Assembly: GCF_001548395.1 (NCBI RefSeq) | Contig: NZ_AP017367.1 | Location: forward strand, 3,881,001 to 3,945,000 | Source: Leptolyngbya sp. O-77 | GTDB taxonomy: Bacteria > Cyanobacteriota > Cyanobacteriia > Elainellales > Elainellaceae | Direction: 5' to 3' | DNA length: 64,000 bases | Part shown: positions 54,665-63,019 of the stretch, one piece after another | Position numbering within the stretch: the stretch's first letter is position 1 | Layout of the letters: each line of letters opens with the position of its first letter | Program-made: the position numbers and the translations under genes | The notes under the pieces: generated by a model | Told to the model about the DNA's origin: nothing | Databases searched by the model: none | What the model saw: only the letters and a program-made list of their open reading frames with translations

Positions 54665-55765
54665 ATGGTTGCAAACTTTGGACTGCGATCGCCCAAAAAA
54701 TTTCTCGCGCTTGCGGCTACAGGACTCAGCCTCAGCATGGCGATCGCCGCTTGCAGCCCCAGCAGCCCAGACACCGCCAGCACCACCACTAGCCCCGCCG
54801 CCGGAGAAAGCCCCGCCGCCGTCGCTAGCGGCGAAAAAGTCGAGATCACGCTCGTCTCTTACGCCGTCACCCAGGCTGCCTACGAAAAAATCATTCCCCA
54901 GTTCGTTGAAAAATGGAAAGCCGAAACGGGGCAAGATGTCGTGATTAATCAAAGCTATGCTGGCTCTGGAACCCAGGCCCGCGCTGTGATTGACGGTTTA
55001 GAAGCAGATGTGGTGGCCCTGGCTCTGGCCCTCGACACCAAGAAAATCGAAGAAGCCGGACTGATTGAAGCGGGCTGGGAAAAAGAGTTGCCCAACGACT
55101 CCATCGTTCACAAATCGGTGGCTGTGCTGGTGACCCGCGAAGGCAACCCCAAGGGCATTCAGGACTGGAGCGACCTGGCCAGAGACGACGTAAGAATCGT
55201 CACCGCCAACCCCAAAACCTCTGGTGGGGCCCGCTGGAACTTCCTTGGCGCGTGGGGTTCGGTAACGCAGAACGGCGGCACGGATGAGCAAGCGCTGGAG
55301 CTAGCTACCAAGCTTTATCAAAACACACCAATTTTGGCGAAAGATGCCCGTGAATCGACCGATATCTTCTTTAGCCAGAAGCAGGGCGACGTGCTGATCA
55401 ACTACGAAAACGAGGTGCTGCTGGCGAAGCTGAAAGGCGACGTGCTGCCCTATGTCGTGCCCAAGACCAATATCTCGATCGACAACCCCGTAACGGTGGT
55501 GGATGCCATTGTCGATAAGCGCGGCACGCGAGAAGTAGCCGAAGCCTTTGTGCAGTTCCTCTTCACGCCCGAAGCCCAGGAAGAGTTTGCCAAAGTCGGC
55601 TTCCGCCCGTCGGATCAGACAGTGGCAGCTAAGTATGCCGACCAGTTTGGCGCAGTGGATAAGCTGTTTACCGTGGCGGATTTTGGCGGCTGGGACGATA
55701 TTCAGGCCAAGTTCTTTGACGACGGTGCCGTGTTTGATCAGATTCAGTCCAAACTGGGTAAATAA
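54665..55765 (+). CDS. sbpA: Sulfate-binding lipoprotein SbpA, copy 1
   Basis: 366 residues. The signal peptide ends at the lipobox-like AIAAC (Cys30), followed by a Ser/Thr/Ala/Pro linker and the sulfate-binding fold: VEITLVSYAVTQAAYEKIIPQF, NQSYAGSGTQARAVIDGLEADVVALAL, VTANPKTSGGARWNFLGAWG and VINYENEVLLA region, all as in Sbp/CysP. It captures sulfate for CysTW. ATG 54665 lies 8 nt after AAGGAG. First gene of the cluster sbpA-sbpA-cysT-cysW-NIL. Confidence 0.95.
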   Translation: MVANFGLRSPKKFLALAATGLSLSMAIAACSPSSPDTASTTTSPAAGESPAAVASGEKVEITLVSYAVTQAAYEKIIPQFVEKWKAETGQDVVINQSYAGSGTQARAVIDGLEADVVALALALDTKKIEEAGLIEAGWEKELPNDSIVHKSVAVLVTREGNPKGIQDWSDLARDDVRIVTANPKTSGGARWNFLGAWGSVTQNGGTDEQALELATKLYQNTPILAKDARESTDIFFSQKQGDVLINYENEVLLAKLKGDVLPYVVPKTNISIDNPVTVVDAIVDKRGTREVAEAFVQFLFTPEAQEEFAKVGFRPSDQTVAAKYADQFGAVDKLFTVADFGGWDDIQAKFFDDGAVFDQIQSKLGK

Positions 55766-55870
55766 TCGCCACAGGTTGGGCAAAGGAGCGCGTTCTTGCG
55801 ATCGCAGTCCGGCATCAATCGATGACATCTGCTGAGAACGATATTCTCGAATCCCTTAATCTTGACAGGG

Positions 55871-55905
55871 AAACCGTAGATTAGTCAGTGCTTCTAGTGT
55901 ATGAT
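55871..55905 (+). promoter_or_regulatory. Upstream box AAACCGTAGATTA plus TATGAT, sbpA copy 2
   Basis: AAACCGTAGATTA (55871-55883) is 16 nt before TATGAT (55900-55905), matching the arrangement before copy 1. Copy 2 therefore seems to have its own promoter despite being downstream in the same cluster. Confidence 0.6.
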
Positions 55906-55974
55906 GGCTCTCCAGGCAGCTTGAAAGCAGCCATGCTTTTTCGCCTGATATTGCATCAAACGCTGGAGAAGTCG

Positions 55975-57057
55975 ATGTTTGCCCATTTTGGACTGCGATC
56001 GCTCAAACGGTTCCTTGCGCTGGTAGTAGCTGGAGTTGGGCTGGCAGTGGCGATCGCCGCTTGCAGTTCCAGCCGTCCGCCCGTCGCTCTGGATGGGCAA
56101 GCCCCAAACGGCAGCATGGTCCCTGCTAGAACCGATATTTGCCTGGTGTCCTTTGCGGTCACGCAATCTGCGTATGAAAAAATCATCCCCATGTTTGCCG
56201 CAAGGTGGAAAGCCGAGACAGGGCAAGAGGTGGTGGTTTACCAGAGCTACGGCGGCTCTGGCCCCCAAGCGAGAGCCGTCATCGAAGGGTTAGAAGCCGA
56301 TGTTGTTGCGCTGGCAATGGCGCTCGATGTCGAAAAGATCCAAAAGGCTGGATTGATTCAACCCGGCTGGAAACAGGAACTGCCCAACGGCTCTATCGCC
56401 CACCGCTCGGTGGCAGCGCTGGTGACTCGCGAAGGCAACCCCAAAAATATCCGCGACTGGCGCGATCTAACCCAGGACGGCGTGCGGGTCGTCACGGCAA
56501 ACCCCAAGACCTCCGGCGGGGCCCGCTGGAACTTCCTTGGCGCGTGGGGTTCGGTAACGCAGAACGGCGGCACCGAAGACGAGGCATTGACCCTGGTGAC
56601 CCGATTGTTTCAAAACACGCCCGTTTTGGCGCGAGATGCCCGCGAGTCTACCGATGCCTTTTTCAAGCAGGGTCAGGGGGATGTCTTGATCAATTATGAA
56701 AATGAAATTTTGCTAGCGGGGCAGCGAGGTGAAACCATGCCTTTTGTCGTTCCCAGAACCAATATTTCAATTGACAATCCTGTGGCGGTGGTGGATGCCA
56801 TTGTCGATAAGCGAGGAACCAGAGCCGTAGCGGAGGCCTTCGCCCAATTTCTGTTTACGCCGGAAGCGCAGGCAGAGTTCGCGAAGGTGGGATTCCGCCC
56901 GGTTGATCCGGCGATCGCCACTCAGTATGCCACCCAGTTTGGCAAGGTTGACACGCTGTTTACGGTGGATGATCTGGGCGGCTGGGACGAAATCCAACGC
57001 AAGTTTTTTGAGGATGGCGCGGTGTTCGACCAAATCCAGGCCAGTCTGGGCAAGTAA
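55975..57057 (+). CDS. sbpA: Sulfate-binding lipoprotein SbpA, copy 2
   Basis: 360 residues, a tandem paralogue of the gene before it. Same signal (MFAHFGLRSLKRFLALVV, AIAAC with Cys30) and the same landmarks, with changes such as VVVYQSYGGSGPQARAVIEGLEADVVALAM. A ~56-nt stretch around the GARWNFLGAWGSVTQNGGT codons is identical in both copies although the genes differ elsewhere. ATG 55975; GGAG lies 6 nt upstream. Possibly tuned to different sulfate levels or to another oxyanion (thiosulfate); not decidable here. Confidence 0.94.
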   Translation: MFAHFGLRSLKRFLALVVAGVGLAVAIAACSSSRPPVALDGQAPNGSMVPARTDICLVSFAVTQSAYEKIIPMFAARWKAETGQEVVVYQSYGGSGPQARAVIEGLEADVVALAMALDVEKIQKAGLIQPGWKQELPNGSIAHRSVAALVTREGNPKNIRDWRDLTQDGVRVVTANPKTSGGARWNFLGAWGSVTQNGGTEDEALTLVTRLFQNTPVLARDARESTDAFFKQGQGDVLINYENEILLAGQRGETMPFVVPRTNISIDNPVAVVDAIVDKRGTRAVAEAFAQFLFTPEAQAEFAKVGFRPVDPAIATQYATQFGKVDTLFTVDDLGGWDEIQRKFFEDGAVFDQIQASLGK

Positions 57058-57141
57058 TGATTCATCCGTTATGAATCCGCCAGTGTTAGCGGATCTTTTC
57101 CGAATCGTTGTCAAAATTTCGCTCCCTAACCATTACGCTTC

Positions 57142-58002
57142 ATGGCTACTTCCCCTGTAACGACTACATCTATCAAGAGCGATCGCTCTTTTTGGTATCG
57201 CCTCACCCATTTGTCCTGGCCCTGGCGCGTGACGTGGGTCTATCTATCGGTGATGCTGTTCGTACCCGTGATCGCCATGCTGCTGAAAGCCAGCACGGTC
57301 GGCCCGGCAGAGTTTTGGCGCATCGCCACCAGTGAGATTGCCCTGTCTACCTACAGCGTCACCTTTGGCACGTCCCTGGCAGCGGCCCTGCTGAACGGCG
57401 TATTTGGCACGATCATCGCCTGGGTGTTTGTGCGCTACGACTTTCCTGGCAAGAGAATCATCGACGCAGCAGTTGATTTGCCCTTTGCCTTGCCGACCGC
57501 AGTCGCTGGGCTGACGCTGGCCACGGTCTACAGTGAGGCGGGCTGGCTCGGCTCTCTGTTTGCGCCCTTTGGCATCAAAATTGCCTTTACTCGTCTGGGC
57601 GTGTTTGTAGCGATGGTGTTTATCTCGCTGCCGTTTGTGGTGCGGACGCTCCAGCCCGTGCTGCAAGAAATGGAAAAAGAAGTCGAAGAGGCTGCCTGGT
57701 GTCTGGGCGCGTCGTCCTGGCAGACTTTTTGGCGGGTGCTGCTGCCACCGCTGCTGCCAGCGATTTTGACCGGTGTGGCGCTGGGCTTTTCGCGGGCAGT
57801 GGGCGAATATGGCTCGACGGTCATCGTGGCGGGCAACGTGCCGTTTCAAGACTTGATTGCGCCGGTGCTGGTGTTTCAACGGCTAGAGCAATATGACTAC
57901 GCCGGAGCGACAGTGATTGGCACGGTGCTGCTGCTGATTTCGCTGCTGATGCTGTTGGTGATTAACGTGCTGCAAGCCTGGGGGAGACGCTATGACGACT
58001 GA
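57142..58002 (+). CDS. cysT: Sulfate ABC transporter permease CysT
   Basis: 286 residues, six membrane segments, sulfate/molybdate-type permease: NGVFGTIIAWVFVRYDFPGKR, DLPFALPTAVAGLTLATVY, and the EAA loop VEEAAWCLGASSWQTFWRVLLPPL. It pairs with CysW. ATG 57142; the frame overlaps cysW by 11 bp. Confidence 0.95.
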   Translation: MATSPVTTTSIKSDRSFWYRLTHLSWPWRVTWVYLSVMLFVPVIAMLLKASTVGPAEFWRIATSEIALSTYSVTFGTSLAAALLNGVFGTIIAWVFVRYDFPGKRIIDAAVDLPFALPTAVAGLTLATVYSEAGWLGSLFAPFGIKIAFTRLGVFVAMVFISLPFVVRTLQPVLQEMEKEVEEAAWCLGASSWQTFWRVLLPPLLPAILTGVALGFSRAVGEYGSTVIVAGNVPFQDLIAPVLVFQRLEQYDYAGATVIGTVLLLISLLMLLVINVLQAWGRRYDD

Positions 58003-58873
58003 TGCAGAATTGTTTAACGTGCCAGAGTCTTCATCGGGACGCAGAGCCGCACCTCGCAGCCGGGGCGCGTGGGTCAAGTGGGTGCTGATCGGCGTTTCGG
58101 TGCTGTATTTGACGCTGATTTTGTTTATTCCGGCGCTGAATGTGTTTGTGCAGGCGTTTAAAGACGGAGTTGGCCCGTTTTTCTCGAACCTGACTTCTCC
58201 AACGTTTTTGAATGCAGTCAAGCTGACGCTGCTGATTACGGCGATCGCCCTCCCAATTAACACCATCTTCGGACTCTGCGCCGCCTGGGTGATTGCGCGT
58301 CACCAGTTCCCCGGTCGCACGCTGCTGCTCAGCATTATCGATATTCCTTTTGCGGTGTCGCCTGTGGTGGCAGGCTTGATGATTGTGCTGCTATACGGAC
58401 GAAACGGCTGGTTTGGCCCGTGGCTCCAGTCCAACGACATCAAGATTATCTTTGCGGTGCCGGGGATGGTGCTGGCGACGATGTTTGTAACGATGCCGTT
58501 TGTGGCACGGGAGGTGATTCCGGTGCTGGAGGAAGCGGGCACCGACCAGGAAGAAGCGGCGAAGACCCTGGGTGCCAGCGACTGGCAAACCTTTTGGCGA
58601 GTGACGCTGCCGAATATCCGCTGGGGCCTGCTATACGGTTTGATTCTCACCAATGCGCGGGCGATGGGCGAGTTTGGCGCGGTGTCGGTGGTGTCGGGCA
58701 ATATCATTGGCAAGACCCAAACCCTGCCGCTCTATGTGGAAGAGGCCTATAAGCAGTACAAAACGCCGGAAGCCTACTCCGCAGCCGTCTTGCTGGCGTT
58801 TTTAGCCGTAATTACGCTGGTGCTAAAGGAACTTGTGGAGCGCAAAACGCGCATTAAAGACGTTGAAGAGTAG
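57992..58873 (+). CDS. cysW: Sulfate ABC transporter permease CysW
   Basis: 293 residues, six membrane segments with FGLCAAWVIARHQFPGRTLLLSIIDIPFAVSPVVAGLMIVLLYG and the EAA loop EEAAKTLGASDWQTFWRVTLPNI. A ~20-residue hydrophilic start precedes the first helix. It overlaps cysT by 11 bp, so translation is coupled. The usual next gene cysA is absent. Confidence 0.95.
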   Translation: MTTDAELFNVPESSSGRRAAPRSRGAWVKWVLIGVSVLYLTLILFIPALNVFVQAFKDGVGPFFSNLTSPTFLNAVKLTLLITAIALPINTIFGLCAAWVIARHQFPGRTLLLSIIDIPFAVSPVVAGLMIVLLYGRNGWFGPWLQSNDIKIIFAVPGMVLATMFVTMPFVAREVIPVLEEAGTDQEEAAKTLGASDWQTFWRVTLPNIRWGLLYGLILTNARAMGEFGAVSVVSGNIIGKTQTLPLYVEEAYKQYKTPEAYSAAVLLAFLAVITLVLKELVERKTRIKDVEE

Positions 58874-58965
58874 CGCCTGTGCTGTGGAATAGCGCTGAAC
58901 AGTCTCGCTCTGTGGTTTTGAATCCGCTGCTCGTCAGACCTCATCGAACTATAGGAGATTTAGCC

Positions 58966-59283
58966 ATGACTGTGCCCACGACCTCGATCGCCCATTCCGA
59001 CGGAGACGACCTGGATCACGGGGGCGATCGCCCCACCCAGACCCGTATCCGCGTCCGCATTCCCAAGCAGTATCACGAAGAACCCGTCATTTCCCGGCTA
59101 GTTTCCAAGCACGGGCTGACGGTAAACATTCTGGCGGCGCTGCTGGGTGCAAACGCCCGCGACGACGGCTGGTTTGACCTGGAGCTGCGCGGCCCCGCCC
59201 AGAACATTCAAAGCGCCCTGATCGACCTGAACGATCTAGATCTGGAAATCTGGCAGGGGGGCGATCGCCCCGACGGTTGGTAA
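58966..59283 (+). CDS. Stand-alone NIL domain protein
   Basis: 105 residues. The NIL (ferredoxin-like) domain, best known as the C-terminal substrate sensor of MetN, is present alone: TRIRVRIPKQYHEEPVISRLVSKHGLTVNILAALLGANARDDGWFDLELRG. The preceding AGGAG box and ATG 58966 give a good start. Placed 92 bp after cysW on the same strand, it may bind a sulfur amino acid or another ligand to regulate transport. The last residues (GGDRPDGW) are HIP1-encoded. Known in sulfate clusters of other cyanobacteria; function unproven. Confidence 0.9.
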   Translation: MTVPTTSIAHSDGDDLDHGGDRPTQTRIRVRIPKQYHEEPVISRLVSKHGLTVNILAALLGANARDDGWFDLELRGPAQNIQSALIDLNDLDLEIWQGGDRPDGW

Positions 59284-59728
59284 TCGCGATTTTGGATTTG
59301 TGATTTTGGATTTGTGATTTTTTGCTAGGCGAGCGTCTGCAAGACTGCTAGCAATATCACTTGCAGCATCGACAGCAGCATCGACAGCAGCATCGACAAC
59401 TGATAGATAAGTCGTCAAGAGTGCAACACAAAAAACAGCCAGCCCTACAGCAGGCTGGCTGGGTTCGCTGTGTTGGAAAGAGATGTGATGCTAGGAGAAC
59501 GAAGTCACTGGCAGACTGCCTGGATGAACAGTTGAAGTCGTCAGTGCGATCGCTTCGCAGGAATCTCTGTAAAGTAATGTAACACTATCACCCCGACAGC
59601 GCAACATTTCGCAATAAATTTACAGGCTGCTGGATTCGGCAATCCAAAATCGCCAATCCAGCGGGCGGCAATCCAGCGGGCGGCAATCCAAAATCGCCAA
59701 TCCAAAATCCAAAATCGGCGCCGCCTTT
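59284..59728. other. Repeat-rich spacer after the sulfate cluster
   Basis: 445 bp. GATTTTGGATTTGT is repeated at ~59286-59316. GCATCGACAGCA tandem (12 bp, three copies) at ~59361-59396. A hairpin at 59425-59475 (separate). CCAAAATC / CGGGCGGCAATCCAG units at ~59640-59717. A 73-codon plus-strand frame and a 60-codon minus-strand frame arise within the repeats and are not supported. No cysA here. Confidence 0.5.
59425..59475 (+). other. Nested hairpin in the spacer
   Basis: CAGCCAGCC (59436-59444) pairs with GGCTGGCTG (59453-59461), loop CTACAGCA; an outer arm AACACA (59425-59430) pairs with TGTGTT (59470-59475). No T-run follows, so a structured small RNA or attenuator-like stem is as likely as a terminator. 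Confidence 0.45.
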
Positions 59729-60250
59729 CTACCGCCGGGGCGTGAGCGATGCCCCCAAGGCCTGCGACACCCACACTTCAAAGTTGCGAACGGGGCTGCG
59801 GCGCACCTCCACGGCGGGGTCTGCCATTGGCTCCACCAGGATGGTGAACATGCCCAGGCGATTGCCCGCTAGCACATCGGTAAACAGGCGATCGCCCACC
59901 ATTGCCACCTGTTCAATCGGAATGCCCATTGCCTCCACGGCCTGCCGCAGCTTGCGCCGCGAGGGTTTGCCCGCACCCAGCAGATAGGGCAACTCCAGTG
60001 AGTTGGCAATGCTGCTGATGCGCGACTTGCTGATATTGTTGCTCACCAGCCAGATGGCGATCGCCGGCCGCAGTTGCGCTACCCACTCGCGCAGTTCCCC
60101 AGAGGCCTGGGCCACCCGGATTGGCACTAGTGTTTCATCTACATCCAGCACCAGCCCCCGCAGGTTATATTGCTGCAATAACTCTGGAGTCAGCGCCAAG
60201 ATGCTGCTGCCCAACACCAGGTCAGGTTGTAAGAGTTTTCCCCAGGACAT
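59729..60250 (-). CDS. YqeG family HAD IIIA-type phosphatase
   Basis: 173 residues. HAD motifs: VLDVDETLVP (nucleophile Asp in DxDxT), VSNN (motif II Ser), GAGKPSRRKL (Lys) and VGDRLFTDVLAGNRLG (motif IV). Cyanobacterial and plastid members dephosphorylate phosphatidylglycerol phosphate or related lipids; the substrate here is inference. Last gene of a minus-strand run after mltG. Confidence 0.9.
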   Translation of the reverse strand: MSWGKLLQPDLVLGSSILALTPELLQQYNLRGLVLDVDETLVPIRVAQASGELREWVAQLRPAIAIWLVSNNISKSRISSIANSLELPYLLGAGKPSRRKLRQAVEAMGIPIEQVAMVGDRLFTDVLAGNRLGMFTILVEPMADPAVEVRRSPVRNFEVWVSQALGASLTPRR

Positions 60251-60364
60251 TTTTTCGTAAAGGCGAATTGAGGCGTAGCGCTGCGCTTCCTCAGCCAGAA
60301 GCCCAGCCTAAATTCTACCTGGTAGACCTGATGCCGTTGGATGATTTTCTGTAATCTCGAAGCT

Positions 60365-61456
60365 CTAGTTTTGCCGAGACAGTTCCGCATCGACCGCTCG
60401 CTTGGCGGCTTCGTGTTCGGCCAGCGTCCGGCTAAAGATATGCGTACCGTCGTATCGTGCCATGAAAAACAGGTATTCTGTATCGCCAGGATTGAGGGAG
60501 GCTTCCAGGCTAGCCAAACCGGGCGCGGCGATGGGCGTAGGGGTGAGGCCAGGGTTAATGTAGGTGTTGTAGGGCGAGGGCTGGCGCACCTGGGCGTAGG
60601 TCAGCGGCTGCTCAACGGTTTGCCGGATACCCAACCCATATTCCACTGTGGGGTCCGCAGCCAGAGGAATGCCCTCGCGCAGTCGCCGTGCAAATACGCT
60701 GGCGATGGTAGGACGCTCTTCCTGAACGACGGCTTCTTTTTCGACAATGCTGGCCAGCGTTACCCATTCCATAAAGCTGTAGGGCGATCGCCCTTCGTCA
60801 TAAATTGGCAGGGCGACTTGCTCAAATCGACGGAGCATCTGGTCGATTGCCAACTCAGGCGTGAGTTCTCCCGCAAACTGGTAGGTATCGGGAAACAGGA
60901 AGCCTTCTAGAATAGGCAGGTTTTCGGGCAGCCAGGGAAAGCGATCGCGCGGAATGTCTTGGGCGGCAGCCATGAATTCCTCAGCGGGGAAGTAGCCCTG
61001 CTCCTCAAAATACTCCGCCATTTGGCGAATCGTCCAGCCTTCGGGAATGGTGAAGCTGTTTTGCACGACTTCACCCCGCCAGATCTGGTCGGCAATCGCG
61101 GGCAGCGGCTCAGCGGGTGAGAGGGCGTAGGTCCCTGCCTGAAAGCTGCCCGGCCGCTTTTGCACGGTTTGCCAGCGTGTCCACAGGTTCCAGGCTTGGG
61201 TTGAGCGAATGATGCCTTGAGCTTTCAGGGTTTCGCCGATTTGCTGGGCGGTGCTGCCTGGGGGAATTTTGACCTGCACAGTGCCCCTCTCCGTTGCGCC
61301 TTCCAGAGGGTCGCCACTATCGGTTGTTGAAGTTGCCGGGGCGATCGCCCCCAGCCACCAGCGCCAGCCTTGCCAGCCGCCCAGCAGCAACGCCAGCAGC
61401 ACCAGCGTCAGCAGGATTAACCCCTTAGACCATCCAGACAATCGTTTAACCGACAT
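60365..61456 (-). CDS. mltG: Endolytic transglycosylase MltG
   Basis: 363 residues. One N-terminal membrane helix (GLILLTLVLLALLLGGWQGW), a LysM-like segment (VQVKIPPGSTAQQIGETL), then the YceG catalytic domain with EGWTIRQMAEYFEE, LEGFLFPDTYQF, ASIVEKEAVVQEERPTIASVFARRL and SPYNTYINPGLTPTPIAAPG (catalytic Glu in the SIVEKE segment). It cuts glycan strands and sets their length during wall growth. ATG 61456 (MSVKRLSGWSKG) preferred over 61471. Confidence 0.94.
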   Translation of the reverse strand: MSVKRLSGWSKGLILLTLVLLALLLGGWQGWRWWLGAIAPATSTTDSGDPLEGATERGTVQVKIPPGSTAQQIGETLKAQGIIRSTQAWNLWTRWQTVQKRPGSFQAGTYALSPAEPLPAIADQIWRGEVVQNSFTIPEGWTIRQMAEYFEEQGYFPAEEFMAAAQDIPRDRFPWLPENLPILEGFLFPDTYQFAGELTPELAIDQMLRRFEQVALPIYDEGRSPYSFMEWVTLASIVEKEAVVQEERPTIASVFARRLREGIPLAADPTVEYGLGIRQTVEQPLTYAQVRQPSPYNTYINPGLTPTPIAAPGLASLEASLNPGDTEYLFFMARYDGTHIFSRTLAEHEAAKRAVDAELSRQN

Positions 61457-61724
61457 GGCTGTCTTCTCCAAACCCAGAGCTTCCGAACCCAGAGTGGTAG
61501 GGCGATCGCCCTGCGGGTTTCTGCATCAAATCCCTGAACGCAGTCTAACCTTAGTCCAACGACAACAGACCTGCGATCTGCCTCCTGATTGATTGACGAA
61601 TTGACCAATAAGGCAGGGAGCAGGTTCCGCCTGTGCCGTTTTAGCCAGGCGACCGCACGCTCAACCAATTAACTGAATCAACTAACGTATCTCCCAAAGA
61701 CTCGTCCAAATTACGCATTCCAAA

Positions 61725-62321
61725 TTACTCAAACGAGTCAAACAACTGCTCCTCGAGCTGCGGGCGGATTGCCTGAAACTCTTCTGGAGAGAGCAATTCA
61801 GGTTCGCCGCTGGCGTTAAGGCGGGCAAAAAACATGAGCGGATCGAGGGGCGTGCAAACGTCGTATTCCTGCTCTTCGTGATAGAAGGAGGTGAGCCGCT
61901 GAAACTGTTCGGAATCTACCAGACCGCCTTCTTCGCCCATGTCAATCGTGATCACGTCTTCTTCTGAAACTTCGGGCAGATCGCCCGCCGCCGTCAGCGT
62001 GTAGGCGGTGCGCTTAAGCGTTAGATCTTGCTCTGCCAATACGGCCCGGGCGGTTTCAAAAATCTCTTCAACCTGCGTATCTGCCAGGTCAACAAGCGTT
62101 TCTGCGTCTGCGTCTTCGTCGTCTTCCCAGGCAAAGATTTCAATCGGCGAATCGACTGGCAGCAGCAGCAGGTAGGCTTGTCCGTCTACTTCGACCGAAT
62201 GCTCCACATAACAAACGAGCGATCGCCCGGCCTCGTCTGTCAGGCTGACGGTAGGCAACTCCTCTTCCAAATCGCCCTGGTTTGTCTCAAAGTCATCATT
62301 ATTTTTCCCGACCTTTGCCAT
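61725..62321 (-). CDS. DUF3727 (DUF1292-like) protein
   Basis: 198 residues, very acidic. A DUF1292-like start (VSLTDEAGRSLVCYVEHSVEVDGQAYLLLLPVD; FAWEDDEDADAETLVDL) and the DUF3727 region (ILTLKR-type TAYTLTAAGDLPEV; FYHEEQEYDVCTPLDPLMFFARL). Function unknown. The place between ruvX and mltG is conserved in cyanobacteria. ATG 62321. Confidence 0.9.
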   Translation of the reverse strand: MAKVGKNNDDFETNQGDLEEELPTVSLTDEAGRSLVCYVEHSVEVDGQAYLLLLPVDSPIEIFAWEDDEDADAETLVDLADTQVEEIFETARAVLAEQDLTLKRTAYTLTAAGDLPEVSEEDVITIDMGEEGGLVDSEQFQRLTSFYHEEQEYDVCTPLDPLMFFARLNASGEPELLSPEEFQAIRPQLEEQLFDSFE

Positions 62322-62460
62322 GCCAATATCCTTAAAAAAACTTCGCCAGCAAGAGTTCACAAGCGCATTGCTACTGAAAACTTTACCGCATCGCTGCGCC
62401 GCAATTGATGAAAAGGTGGATTCTGGTGGACTCTTCGGCGAATGGAAAACAGGAGCAGCT

Positions 62461-62502
62461 TTGGATTTTGGATTTTGGGTTTTGGATTTTGGGTTTTGGG
62501 TT
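62461..62502. repeat. TTGG(A/G)TT heptamer array
   Basis: Six 7-bp units alternating TTGGATT and TTGGGTT, between the DUF3727 gene and ruvX. Same word family (complement AATCCAA) as the arrays at 1-70, ~11385-11415 and 59284-59717. Confidence 0.85.
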
Positions 62503-62528
62503 TGTAAACACTCAGATCGGGTAAAAGG

Positions 62529-62960
62529 CTAGGTCTGAGGGGGCGATCGCCCGTCTAGCCACTGCTGCAAGATAAGGGCGGCGGCTTTGCGGTCGATCAG
62601 CGCCTTGTTGTGGGAGGGCGATCGTCCCTCCGCGTGAATTAGCTCTTCCGCCGCAACAGAAGTCAGCCGTTCATCCACATACTCCACTGGCAGATTCAGC
62701 GCCACTCCCAGCCGCTCGGCAAACCGCTGCACCTGCCGCGCCTGCGCCCCCACTTCGCCATCCAGCTTGTAGGGCATTCCCACCACCAGCACCGTTGCCC
62801 GCCGCGCCTCGACCAGCGTCCGCAGCCGCGCCACATCTTCGGCAAAGGATCGCCGCTCGATCGTCTCTAGACCCGTGGCAATCAGCCCCGTGCCGTCGCA
62901 GCCTGCTACGCCGATGCGCTTCCTACCCACATCCAGCCCCAGCGCCGAGATCCGCGTCAT
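62529..62960 (-). CDS. ruvX: Putative Holliday junction resolvase RuvX (YqgF)
   Basis: 143 residues, RNase H fold. ALGLDVGRKRIGVAGCDGTG (catalytic Asp near the start), VVGMPYKLDGEVGAQARQVQRFAERL, EYVDERLTSVAAEELI (Glu/Arg) and the final KALIDRKAAALILQQWL. It resolves Holliday junctions or processes 16S rRNA ends. HIP1 encodes the C-terminal GRSPPQT. It lies 59 bp after the GNAT gene. Confidence 0.93.
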   Translation of the reverse strand: MTRISALGLDVGRKRIGVAGCDGTGLIATGLETIERRSFAEDVARLRTLVEARRATVLVVGMPYKLDGEVGAQARQVQRFAERLGVALNLPVEYVDERLTSVAAEELIHAEGRSPSHNKALIDRKAAALILQQWLDGRSPPQT

Positions 62961-63019
62961 GCCGTAGAACTTAGTTGAGATTAGTGTTGAGATCAGTTAG
63001 TTGAGATCGGTTGGAATCT

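Noticed and set aside
59361..59582. 73-codon plus-strand frame in the spacer after the NIL gene
   Set aside because: First part is a 12-bp repeat translated as QHRQQHRQ and the rest crosses a hairpin; no ribosome-binding site.
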